DNA from: Pararhizobium sp. YC-54
GTDB lineage: Bacteria > Pseudomonadota > Alphaproteobacteria > Rhizobiales > Rhizobiaceae
Direction: 5' to 3'
Length of the DNA: 64,000 nt
Assembly (NCBI RefSeq): GCF_025847205.1
Contig: NZ_JAOYTH010000003.1
Coordinates: 434,001 to 498,000 of the forward strand
This document shows positions 27,262-34,621 of this stretch, piece after piece. The position numbers and the translations under genes are program-made. Under the pieces are notes generated by a model. It did not search any database. It had not been told where the DNA came from and was given only the letters and a program-made list of their open reading frames with translations. How positions within the stretch are numbered: position 1 is the first letter of the stretch; the number at the start of each line of letters is the position of its first letter.

Positions 27262-28753
27262 AACTGTAGAGGATTCCAGCCTTTATGCACCAATCGCGCA
27301 AGGGCGCGAGCGCTTCGTGTTTCAACGCCACCTCAAGATAGGAAAACGTCCGCGGCATGTGCTTCATGTAGAAGGGTTTCTGGTCGCGCTGCATGAGGCG
27401 CACCCAGATGCCGGCGAGCTTGCAATTGCGCTGCGCCGACATCAGATGCCAGTCACGCCGGAATGCCGTTTCGTCGAAATCGCCGAGAGCGTGGCGTTCC
27501 GCGCAGTAGAGCGAGAGCATCTCTTCGCGCAGATCCGGTTCGATGGTCACGCGGGCATCCTGCGAGATGGAGGCGACGTCATAGGCCGTCGGGCCGATCA
27601 TCGCATCCTGGAAATCGATGATACCGATTCGGTCAAAACCGGAGCGATCGCCGCGCCAGATGATGTTCGGCGAATGAAAATCCCGCAGCAAAAGCTTCTT
27701 TTCCGAGGTCGTCAGGAGATCGATCAGCTGATCCCATACCGCGACATAGCCGGCGCGCTCGGCATCGGAAGCCTTGTCGCCGCGCTTCCAGGGCAGGTAC
27801 CAGTCGATCAGCAGGCTGGTCTCGATCTTCATCGCCGTGCGATCGAAGTCGGGAATATGGTGCGTGACGGACGGAGAAAGCGATATGTCCCGCGTTACCG
27901 GCTGCGCATGCAGGTGCGCAAGGGCACGGACGCTTTCCAGATAGCGTTCGGCAACCGGTTGTCCTTCGCTGAGAATGCCGTCGCTGCCGAGGTCCTCGAT
28001 CAGCAGAATGCCGGCATCGAGATCGCTTTCGTAGACGTGCGGTGCGCAAAATCCTTTTTCCCGGATGTCGCGGGCAATGGCGACGAAGGGGATGACGTCT
28101 TCGGCAAGATGGGCAAGCTGCTGATAGTATTTGCCGTCCTGAAGGATGGGGCCGGGCTTGTGACGGGCCGAGTCCATCAGGATCAACGCCGGTTCTCCGG
28201 GCACGAGAATACGCTCATAGGCGCGCGCGGAAGCATCGCCGCTGAGATGGCGGCGCTTGGCATGGCCATACCCGCGTTGCCGCAGGAAAGCGCGAATGCC
28301 AAGGCTGCGTTCGATCCGGGAAAGGGCAGCCGGTTCGCCGGAAAGCGCGACGGTACGTCCGTCGCCGAAGTGGGAAAATGTGGCGGTCAATCGTGATTTT
28401 GGCAGTGCTGACAAGGCATTTTCCGGCCATTCGACGAGGCAGATGCCTTCGGAGAGGGCCTCGTCAAAACCCAGTTCGTCGAGTTCCGACACATCTGCCA
28501 GCCGGTAGAGATCGAAATGCGAAACGGGAATTCTCAGCGCATAGCTCTGCACCAGCGTGAAGGTCGGGCTTGGAACCTCCAGCGCCTCATCATCGGCCAT
28601 GGCGCGCAGAAAGGCGCGCGCCAGCGTCGATTTGCCGGCACCGAGGTCACCGGAAAGCGCGAGACAGTCGCCGGCCTTCAAGGCCAGCGCCAGGTCCTCT
28701 CCGAGTTCGATGGTGGCTGCCTCGTCCTTAAGGGTGAGCTTGAGCGCTTGCAT
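27245..28753 (-). CDS. TsaE (t6A synthesis ATPase) fused to an AmgK-type anomeric sugar kinase
   Basis: A 502-residue fusion. Residues 1-150 are TsaE: P-loop SGDLGAGKSTLAR, SPTFTLVQSY, HFDLYRL and the LVEWPE strand, needed for threonylcarbamoyl-adenosine on tRNA. Residues about 165-495 are an aminoglycoside-phosphotransferase-fold kinase of the AmgK type: LSGDASARAYERI, LLIEDLGSDG, catalytic LLRDFHSPNI and metal-binding IGIIDFQDAMIGP. AmgK phosphorylates MurNAc/GlcNAc at C1, feeding MurU encoded downstream. The start ATG at 28753 shares one base with the divL stop (TAATG). The last residues (ARHE) and the stop are encoded by a palindromic repeat. Confidence 0.92.
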   Translation of the reverse strand: MQALKLTLKDEAATIELGEDLALALKAGDCLALSGDLGAGKSTLARAFLRAMADDEALEVPSPTFTLVQSYALRIPVSHFDLYRLADVSELDELGFDEALSEGICLVEWPENALSALPKSRLTATFSHFGDGRTVALSGEPAALSRIERSLGIRAFLRQRGYGHAKRRHLSGDASARAYERILVPGEPALILMDSARHKPGPILQDGKYYQQLAHLAEDVIPFVAIARDIREKGFCAPHVYESDLDAGILLIEDLGSDGILSEGQPVAERYLESVRALAHLHAQPVTRDISLSPSVTHHIPDFDRTAMKIETSLLIDWYLPWKRGDKASDAERAGYVAVWDQLIDLLTTSEKKLLLRDFHSPNIIWRGDRSGFDRIGIIDFQDAMIGPTAYDVASISQDARVTIEPDLREEMLSLYCAERHALGDFDETAFRRDWHLMSAQRNCKLAGIWVRLMQRDQKPFYMKHMPRTFSYLEVALKHEALAPLRDWCIKAGILYSSARHE

Positions 28754-31233
28754 TATTCCGCCGCGGCTATTCTCGGCAGGTCGCCGGACGGGATACGGCA
28801 GGTCACTTCCGTGCCTTCGCCTTCGCGGCTGCGGATCGATACGGTGCCGTGGTGGAGGCTGACGAAGCTTTCGACGATGGACAGGCCAAGGCCCGCACCA
28901 CCGTGCTGGCCGTGGCTTTCGAACCGCTTGAACACGGTGTCGAGAACGTCCTGCGGAATGCCCGCCCCATTGTCGGTGACGCTGAAGACGAAGTCGCTGC
29001 CGTCGCGGCGGCATTTCAGGCTGACGGTGCTGCCGTCAGGCGCAAAGTTGGCAGCATTGGTCAAAAGCTTGATGAGGATCTGCTTCAGGCGCTGGTGGTC
29101 GGCGACGAACAGGCCAAGCATATCCGGCGTATCGATCTGCAAGGTGACGGCGCTTTCCTGCAGCCTGTCGGCCATCTGCAGCGACACCTCGTCGAGGAAA
29201 TCCGTCAGGTTGATTTCCGACAGGTCGAGCTCGACGATACCCGCATCGACGGTTGCCAGATCGAGGATGTCGTTGACGATGGTCAAAAGCAGCGAGGAGG
29301 ACGTCGAGATGTGATCGACATATTCGGCCTGCCGCTCCGTCAGGGAGCCGAAGGCAGGCGTCTTCAGGAGATCCGCGAAACCGATGATATTGGTCAGCGG
29401 CGAGCGCAGCTCATAGGACACGTGCTGGACAAAATCGTTCTTCAGGTGATCCGCCATCCGCAACGCGTCGTTCTTTTCCGTGAGCGCGCGTTCGACCCGC
29501 ACGCTGTCGGTGATGTTGACGAAGGTCAGCATGGTCTGGGCATTTGGCAGCGGAATGACGGCGAAATCAAGGATCAAGCCGGTCCGCAACTCAAGAATGC
29601 CCTGGCATGACGGGCGCTCGTCGTCGAAGCTGGTGATAAGATGTGAAAACCGCTTCCAGCCATCCGGCTGGTCGTAGGACGGTGCGCAGGCCTGCTCGAT
29701 GGCGCGGATATGCGTGCCGGGCTTCGCCTCGATTTCCGTGACGCCCCAAAGTGCGCGGAAGGCAGGATTGGACAGCTTGATACGGCCATCCGGACCGAAC
29801 ACGGCCACACCTTCCGACAAATGGTCGATGGTCTCGCCCTGGACCTGGACAAGTGTATTGTAGCGGGTTTCCAGATCGACCTTTTCCGTCAGGTTCTCGA
29901 ACACCCAGGTCGCTCCGCCCTGCGGACGAGCGGTTGCGAATACGCGCAGGGTCTGGCCGTTGGGCAGGTGCCAGAGGTCGGATTGCGTCTCGATCGCCTG
30001 ATAGACGGCGAGCGCCGAGTCCTTCCATTGCTTCCAGTTCAGCTGCTCCGGCAGCCTGCCGAGGGCGCGCAGCCGGTCCAGTATCTCGCCATTGCCCGGC
30101 TTACGCTCGAGGAAGCCCATGTCGAGGTCCCACAGGCGCTGGAAAGCCTGGTTGTAGAATTGCAGCTGCTGGCTGCCGTCGAAGATCGCTACGGGCGTTG
30201 CCAGATGATCGAGCGTTTCGGCGTGGCTCTTCAGGGTGCGGTTCAATTCCTCGCGCACCGCCTCGACGTCGGAGACGTTGATCGCCATGCCTGCCGAACC
30301 GCTCATGCTTTTGGTGTCCACCACGTCGAAGAACGTCCGGTTTCCACGGACGACTGTGGAGACCTTTTCGCGATAGGGCGAATCATAGGTACTGAAGGCG
30401 CGGATCTTCTCACGCGCAACGGTTGCCAGAAGCTCGCGGCTTTCCTGCACCGCCGCTGAGGGATCGGTCGCTTCAACGGCTTCGGCATAGGCGTCGTTCA
30501 CCCAGAGGATAGCGCCGTCCGGCCCGCGCTGCCAGACAGGTAGATCGATCGCGTCGAGCAGCGTGTGCAGGTTGGACAGGGAGCCGTGCAGGCGATCGCG
30601 TTCCATCTTCACTTCCGCAAGCTCGGCCCGCAGATTGTTGAGTGCGACGAAACGGACGAATGCCCGGCCGCCGGAGACGCGGCCCTGGGCCTCGATGATT
30701 TCACTGCGGCTGGTTTCGACGATGAGATCGAAGCTCTGGGCACCAGAGCGCAGCAGTTCGATGGCTTTTTCCAGCTCTGATGCCGATTGCGATTTAATCC
30801 AGCGGCCGAAGGCGAGAAAATCGCGGTCGTCCTGCGGGGCACCGGTTTCGGCCGGCAGGTGGCCGAGGAATTCGGGTTTGTTCGACTGGCCTTCCCAGAC
30901 GACGATGCGGCGGTTCTTGTCGGCGATCAGTGCCTGGAAACGCGAAATCCGGTGGTTGGCGTCGGCCAGCGCCGTGTTCAGTTCGCGGTTATCGGTTTCC
31001 ATATTGCCGCGCTGGCGGATCAACCAGATGGCAGAGAGCATGGCCGCAGAAACGACGCCGATCAGCACGGAAAAGGTAATGACCTCGGAAGAGCCGAAGA
31101 TGTTGGCTGTGGCGACGCCCTCGGCGGCAGCAAGAGCGGGACCGGCGAAACTAGCAAATGCCGTGCTTGCCATGAGCCGGCGCAACGGAGACGGAATCCG
31201 GCCGCCGGCGCGTTTCAAAGGACCTGTTTCCAT
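28753..31233 (-). CDS. divL: DivL-type cell-cycle pseudokinase (histidine kinase with Tyr in the H-box)
   Basis: An 826-residue membrane protein. One membrane helix lies near residues 51-72 (VITFSVLIGVVSAAMLSAIWL), several PAS-like domains follow from about 230 to 580, then a DHp/HATPase core. The phospho-acceptor position reads HVSYELRSPL, with Tyr607 replacing the usual histidine, the hallmark of DivL. The ATPase N-box (LTNAANFAPDG) and G-boxes (DNGAGIP, GGAGLGLSI) are intact. In Caulobacter DivL relays DivK state to the CckA phosphorelay. The start is the ATG at 31233 after GGGGAAG; a TTG at 31263 is in frame. It sits upstream of and is coupled to tsaE-amgK. Confidence 0.93.
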   Translation of the reverse strand: METGPLKRAGGRIPSPLRRLMASTAFASFAGPALAAAEGVATANIFGSSEVITFSVLIGVVSAAMLSAIWLIRQRGNMETDNRELNTALADANHRISRFQALIADKNRRIVVWEGQSNKPEFLGHLPAETGAPQDDRDFLAFGRWIKSQSASELEKAIELLRSGAQSFDLIVETSRSEIIEAQGRVSGGRAFVRFVALNNLRAELAEVKMERDRLHGSLSNLHTLLDAIDLPVWQRGPDGAILWVNDAYAEAVEATDPSAAVQESRELLATVAREKIRAFSTYDSPYREKVSTVVRGNRTFFDVVDTKSMSGSAGMAINVSDVEAVREELNRTLKSHAETLDHLATPVAIFDGSQQLQFYNQAFQRLWDLDMGFLERKPGNGEILDRLRALGRLPEQLNWKQWKDSALAVYQAIETQSDLWHLPNGQTLRVFATARPQGGATWVFENLTEKVDLETRYNTLVQVQGETIDHLSEGVAVFGPDGRIKLSNPAFRALWGVTEIEAKPGTHIRAIEQACAPSYDQPDGWKRFSHLITSFDDERPSCQGILELRTGLILDFAVIPLPNAQTMLTFVNITDSVRVERALTEKNDALRMADHLKNDFVQHVSYELRSPLTNIIGFADLLKTPAFGSLTERQAEYVDHISTSSSLLLTIVNDILDLATVDAGIVELDLSEINLTDFLDEVSLQMADRLQESAVTLQIDTPDMLGLFVADHQRLKQILIKLLTNAANFAPDGSTVSLKCRRDGSDFVFSVTDNGAGIPQDVLDTVFKRFESHGQHGGAGLGLSIVESFVSLHHGTVSIRSREGEGTEVTCRIPSGDLPRIAAAE

Positions 31234-31362
31234 GGCATGCTTCCCCGTTTGCCCCACATACAATCGATGCGCCGGAAACCCGAATCACAGCGATCATATG
31301 TGTATTCAATACTTTGAAGCGTGCCCCGGCCTTTCGGCGGGTCGTTTCAAAGCTCTGCAGCG

Positions 31363-31457
31363 CCGCGCGTCATTCATGACGCGCAAAGGTCGCTGTAGCA
31401 CTTAAATTTGCCGCATAAGTTTTCCTTAAATCGATTCCGATTTGAGGAATTATGCAG
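31363..31457. repeat. 95-bp palindromic intergenic repeat, copy B (inverted relative to copy A)
   Basis: Its reverse complement aligns over the full 95 nt with copy A at 27167-27261 with scattered substitutions and no length change. Both internal dyads are kept. Copies A and B bracket the divL and tsaE-amgK segment in opposite orientation. Confidence 0.85.
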
Positions 31458-31663
31458 CGTGGTCCGGTTGCAAATCGCCACGCAGTGCTAAATCGAAATC
31501 CGGCCCGGGCAGGCCTCATTCAATTCCGATTGCAGTCCGGCAATGTCTTCGTCCCGCCTCAACGACAAGACATCCCATTCGCGACGCGTCTGTTCCGCAT
31601 CTTCGTCACGAATCATTGTGCCAAAAACATACGCCTTCGGGGAATCGTCGGGAAGGGCGGGGC

Positions 31664-31702
31664 AAAAAAAGAGGCCGCGATCTTCTGTCAAGATCACGGC
31701 CT
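31664..31702 (-). terminator. intrinsic terminator of ahcY
   Basis: On the minus strand AGGCCGTGATCTT pairs with AAGATCGCGGCCT (one mismatch) around a 5-nt loop and is followed by CTTTTTTT. It lies 30 nt after the ahcY stop. Confidence 0.88.
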
Positions 31703-31732
31703 TCTATATCTTGTGGATTATCCGGGTAAGGA

Positions 31733-33133
31733 TTAGTAGCGGTAGTGTTCAGACTTGAACGGGCCCTGCGGCGTTACACCGATATAGCCGGCCTGCTCTT
31801 CCGAAAGTTCCGTCAGCTTGGCGCCGAGCTTTGCCAGATGAAGGCGCGCGACCTTTTCGTCGAGGTGCTTCGGCAGGATATGGACGCCCTTGTCGTATTG
31901 CGCACCCTTGGTGAACAGTTCGATCTGGGCCAGGACCTGGTTGGAGAACGATGCCGACATCACGAAGGACGGGTGGCCGGTTGCGTTGCCGAGGTTGAGC
32001 AGGCGGCCTTCCGAAAGAAGGATCATCCGGTTGCCCTTCGGGAACTCGATCAGGTCGACCTGCGGCTTGATGTTGGTCCATTTCAGGTTACGCAGCGCGG
32101 AAACCTGGATCTCGTTGTCGAAGTGGCCGATGTTGCCGACAATCGCCATGTCCTTCATCTCGCGCATGTGGTCCATGCGGATGACGTCCTTGTTGCCCGT
32201 CGTCGTGATGAAGATGTCGGCCGAAGACACGACGTCTTCGAGCTGAACGACTTCAAACCCGTCCATGGCGGCCTGCAGGGCGCAGATCGGATCGACTTCC
32301 GTGACCTTGACGCGGGCGCCGGCGCCGGAGAGCGAAGCGGCAGAACCCTTGCCGACATCGCCATAACCGCAGACGACGGCAACCTTGCCGGCCATCATCA
32401 CGTCGGTGCCGCGGCGGATGCCGTCGACCAGCGATTCCTTGCAGCCATACTTGTTGTCGAACTTCGACTTGGTAACCGAATCGTTAACGTTGATGGCCGG
32501 GAAGGGCAGCAGGCCCTTGGCATGCAGCTGGTAGAGACGGTTGACGCCGGTGGTGGTTTCTTCCGTCACGCCCTTGATGGCGTCGCGCTGCTTGGTGAAC
32601 CAGCCCGGCGAAGCGGCAAGGCGCTTCTTGATCTGGGCGACGAGGATTTCTTCTTCCTCGGATTCAGGCTTCGACAGAACGTCCTCGCCGGCTTCAGCGC
32701 GGGCGCCGAGCAGGATGTACATGGTGGCGTCGCCGCCGTCATCGAGGATCATGTTGGAAACGCCGCCGTCGGCCCACTGGAAGATCTGGTCCGTATAGGT
32801 CCAGTATTCTTCGAGGCTTTCGCCCTTGACCGCGAAGACCGGAACGCCGGTGGCGGCGATGGCTGCCGCGGCGTGGTCCTGCGTCGAGAAGATGTTGCAG
32901 GATGCCCAGCGTACCTCGGCGCCGAGAGCAACCAGCGTCTCGATCAAAACGGCCGTCTGGATGGTCATGTGCAGCGAGCCGGTGATGCGCGCGCCCTTCA
33001 GCGGCTTCGCGGTGCCGAATTCCTCGCGGCAGGCGATCAGGCCCGGCATTTCGGTCTCGGCGATGGTGATTTCCTTGCGGCCGAAATCGGCAAGACCGAT
33101 ATCCGCAACCAGATAGTCGTTTTTCGTGCTCAT
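31733..33133 (-). CDS. ahcY: adenosylhomocysteinase (S-adenosylhomocysteine hydrolase)
   Basis: A 466-residue cytoplasmic NAD-dependent enzyme splitting S-adenosylhomocysteine into homocysteine and adenosine. [13 protein letters not shown], the catalytic [13 protein letters not shown] with its lysine and Cys, GYGDVGKG for NAD and the C-terminal KSEHYRY are all present. The rhizobial form carries the usual insertion near residues 150-190. The start is the ATG at 33133 with GGAGAC upstream. It has its own terminator, a leader hairpin and an upstream palindrome, so it is probably transcribed alone from the spacer after ptsH. Confidence 0.97.
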   Translation of the reverse strand: MSTKNDYLVADIGLADFGRKEITIAETEMPGLIACREEFGTAKPLKGARITGSLHMTIQTAVLIETLVALGAEVRWASCNIFSTQDHAAAAIAATGVPVFAVKGESLEEYWTYTDQIFQWADGGVSNMILDDGGDATMYILLGARAEAGEDVLSKPESEEEEILVAQIKKRLAASPGWFTKQRDAIKGVTEETTTGVNRLYQLHAKGLLPFPAINVNDSVTKSKFDNKYGCKESLVDGIRRGTDVMMAGKVAVVCGYGDVGKGSAASLSGAGARVKVTEVDPICALQAAMDGFEVVQLEDVVSSADIFITTTGNKDVIRMDHMREMKDMAIVGNIGHFDNEIQVSALRNLKWTNIKPQVDLIEFPKGNRMILLSEGRLLNLGNATGHPSFVMSASFSNQVLAQIELFTKGAQYDKGVHILPKHLDEKVARLHLAKLGAKLTELSEEQAGYIGVTPQGPFKSEHYRY

Positions 33134-33209
33134 AAAAGTCTCCGGGCTGGTGCCGTGCACTAAGACCTGACGTTTTGGCAGGGCCGGGCAGGGCGCACTA
33201 GAATTCGGC

Positions 33210-33232
33210 ACTTCCTGCAGTCAACAGGAAGT
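33210..33232 (-). promoter_or_regulatory. leader stem-loop upstream of ahcY
   Basis: ACTTCCTG (33210-33217) and CAGGAAGT (33225-33232) form a perfect 8-bp stem with a 7-nt loop, about 77 nt before the ahcY start codon. It probably lies within the 5' leader. It does not match the S-adenosylhomocysteine riboswitch layout as I know it, and no T-run follows. Confidence 0.45.
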
Positions 33233-33272
33233 TTGTTCCTCAATTATCAGGAAACGTAAAAAGGAGCAACAG

Positions 33273-33302
33273 GACATAAAGAGGTCTTTATGTCTTTATA
33301 TC
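33273..33302. promoter_or_regulatory. palindromic operator candidate upstream of ahcY
   Basis: The arm GACATAAAGA (33273-33282) is separated by GG from its perfect complement TCTTTATGTC (33285-33294). A third, directly repeated half-site TCTTTATATC lies at 33293-33302. A -10-like GATAAT follows at 33243-33248 on the minus strand. Such 10-bp arms fit a dimeric repressor. A regulator of the methionine/SAH cycle, for example an ArsR-type SahR-like protein, is the natural guess given the target gene. Confidence 0.5.
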
Positions 33303-33319
33303 TCTCGTCTGGACGCGAG

Positions 33320-33637
33320 TCAGATTTCTTCGCCGAACTTGTCGGCAACCAGCGCATCGAGCGCATCGAGCGCCTCCTGTGCCTGGCGGCCACTGGAGGT
33401 GACGGAGACCGAACAGCCGGTGCTGGCGGCCAGCATCATCAGGCCCATGATCGAGGTGCCGCCGACGGTCATGCCGTCTTTCGAGACGTGGATCTCGGCA
33501 TCGTAGCCCTCAACCGTCTGTACGAACTTGGCCGAGGCGCGGGCATGCAGTCCGCGCTTGTTGACGATCAGCAGGTCGCGGGAGAGGGTCATGACCGACG
33601 TCTCGCTATTTGCCACTGAGGACACGGCTTGCGACAT
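33320..33637 (-). CDS. ptsH: HPr-type phosphocarrier protein
   Basis: A 105-residue HPr with the active histidine in KRGLHARASAKF and the regulatory serine segment GGTSIMGLMMLAAS, the site used by HPr kinase. In alphaproteobacteria it belongs to a regulatory PTS rather than a sugar transporter. The ATG at 33637 overlaps the end of manX by 32 nt; a shorter start at 33592 (MTLSRDLL) is possible and would leave a 13-nt gap. Translational coupling with manX is likely. Confidence 0.93.
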   Translation of the reverse strand: MSQAVSSVANSETSVMTLSRDLLIVNKRGLHARASAKFVQTVEGYDAEIHVSKDGMTVGGTSIMGLMMLAASTGCSVSVTSSGRQAQEALDALDALVADKFGEEI

Positions 33638-34007
33638 TGATGTATTTCCTGCCTGCTTCGGACGCTTCGACGAGTGCCTTGTCCATATCGCTTTCGCCAC
33701 GGACGCCGGCCAGTTTGATCAGCATGGGAAGGTTGACACCGGCAATGACCTCGACGGTGCCGCTCTGCATTACCGAGATTGCCAGATTGGACGGCGTGCC
33801 GCCGAACATGTCGGTGAGGATGATAACGCCATTGCCTTCGTCGGCTGCGAGAACGGCCTGCAGAATATCCTGCCGGCGCTGGTCCATATCATCTTCAGGG
33901 CCGATGCAGACAGTCTCGATCGACTTTTGCGGACCAACGACATGCTCCAGCGCATGACGAAACTCTTCAGCCAGCTTGCCGTGCGTGACAAGCACAAGTC
34001 CGATCAT
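33606..34007 (-). CDS. manX: PTS EIIA component, mannose-family (regulatory)
   Basis: A 133-residue EIIA-Man domain. The phosphorylated histidine is in VLVTHGKLAEEF (His10), with LTDMFGGTPSN as the conserved turn. No EIIB/EIIC genes accompany it, so it is the regulatory version found with HPr and HprK in alphaproteobacteria, linked to carbon metabolism and envelope regulation. The start is the ATG at 34007 after GGAGCAAAGACATT. It is in the order hprK, manX, ptsH downstream of chvG. Confidence 0.92.
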   Translation of the reverse strand: MIGLVLVTHGKLAEEFRHALEHVVGPQKSIETVCIGPEDDMDQRRQDILQAVLAADEGNGVIILTDMFGGTPSNLAISVMQSGTVEVIAGVNLPMLIKLAGVRGESDMDKALVEASEAGRKYINVASRVLSGK

Positions 34008-34153
34008 AATGTCTTTGCTCCAACTGCATCTGCAAATCTCAAGGATGGTCAGATATCGCAATGCAGCAATTTCGTCCACCTTTAGGGCGGTCATCTTGGC
34101 AAGGAAAAGGCGAATGGCAAGTTAAAAATCCGGAAATGCTGCTTTAAAAGGCA

Positions 34154-34621
34154 TCATTGTCCTTGAAAATTGGCATTTTGAGGCAAAATAAGCCGCAAAA
34201 ATTCAAAGGAATTCAAGCCCTCTGCCAGGGGCAGCCGCCTTAACGGTAAAAAGTTGCCGAGGGGAAGCGAAAATGTCTCGTTTTCCGGCGGCATACGGGG
34301 TTCAAACGGCGGTTTGACCGGCAGAATGGCGCAGTCGAGCACTGCCGCACCGATGGTTTCGACCTCGACAATGCCGGTGCCGCGAACCTCTGCGAGCCCC
34401 CGGATCGAGGTCGGACGGCGGGCGATGATGCGGCCGTTGCGCACGCAAATCAGCACCTGATCATCCGATACGAGGGCGGCAAACAGCCCGGCATTCTTCG
34501 CTGCCGTCATACAGGAAAGCGCCAGAGCGGTCTTGCCCGCGCCGGACGGGCCGACGAACAGGAAGCCGCAGGTTCCCAACACCACTGCGGTCGCGTGAAC
34601 ATTGACCACCTCGCCCGTCAC
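34154..34621 (-). CDS. hprK: HPr kinase/phosphorylase, short form (C-terminal domain only)
   Basis: A 155-residue protein containing only the catalytic domain: P-loop FVGPSGAGKTALAL (about 22-35), LVSDDQV, and RGLAEVRGTGIVEV, the HPrK signature. The N-terminal domain of Firmicutes HprK is missing, which is the normal alphaproteobacterial form rather than damage. It phosphorylates the serine of HPr. Its ATG overlaps the chvG stop (ATGA), tying it to the chvI-chvG transcript. It precedes manX by 146 nt. Confidence 0.92.
   Translation of the reverse strand: MTGEVVNVHATAVVLGTCGFLFVGPSGAGKTALALSCMTAAKNAGLFAALVSDDQVLICVRNGRIIARRPTSIRGLAEVRGTGIVEVETIGAAVLDCAILPVKPPFEPRMPPENETFSLPLGNFLPLRRLPLAEGLNSFEFLRLILPQNANFQGQ

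Larger units (their letters stand above)
31234..31732. other. spacer between divL and ahcY
   Basis: This 499-nt spacer contains repeat copy B (31363-31457) and the ahcY terminator (31664-31702). Short open frames on both strands (for example minus-strand 31488-31697) begin inside the terminator hairpin or lack ribosome binding sites, and none resembles a known family. The divL promoter should lie near 31240-31360, but I see no convincing boxes. Confidence 0.6.

Noticed and set aside
31442..31736. Short frames on both strands between divL and ahcY
   Set aside because: They overlap the repeat and the ahcY terminator hairpin, lack ribosome binding sites and do not resemble known proteins.
33134..33319. 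SAH or SAM riboswitch upstream of ahcY
   Set aside because: The leader has one simple hairpin; the pseudoknot and conserved cores of the SAH, SAM-I and SAM-II classes are not apparent. A protein operator explains the palindrome better.
34154..34621. Truncated pseudogene of HPr kinase
   Set aside because: The short form with intact P-loop and signature is the regular alphaproteobacterial version, in frame and coupled to chvG.
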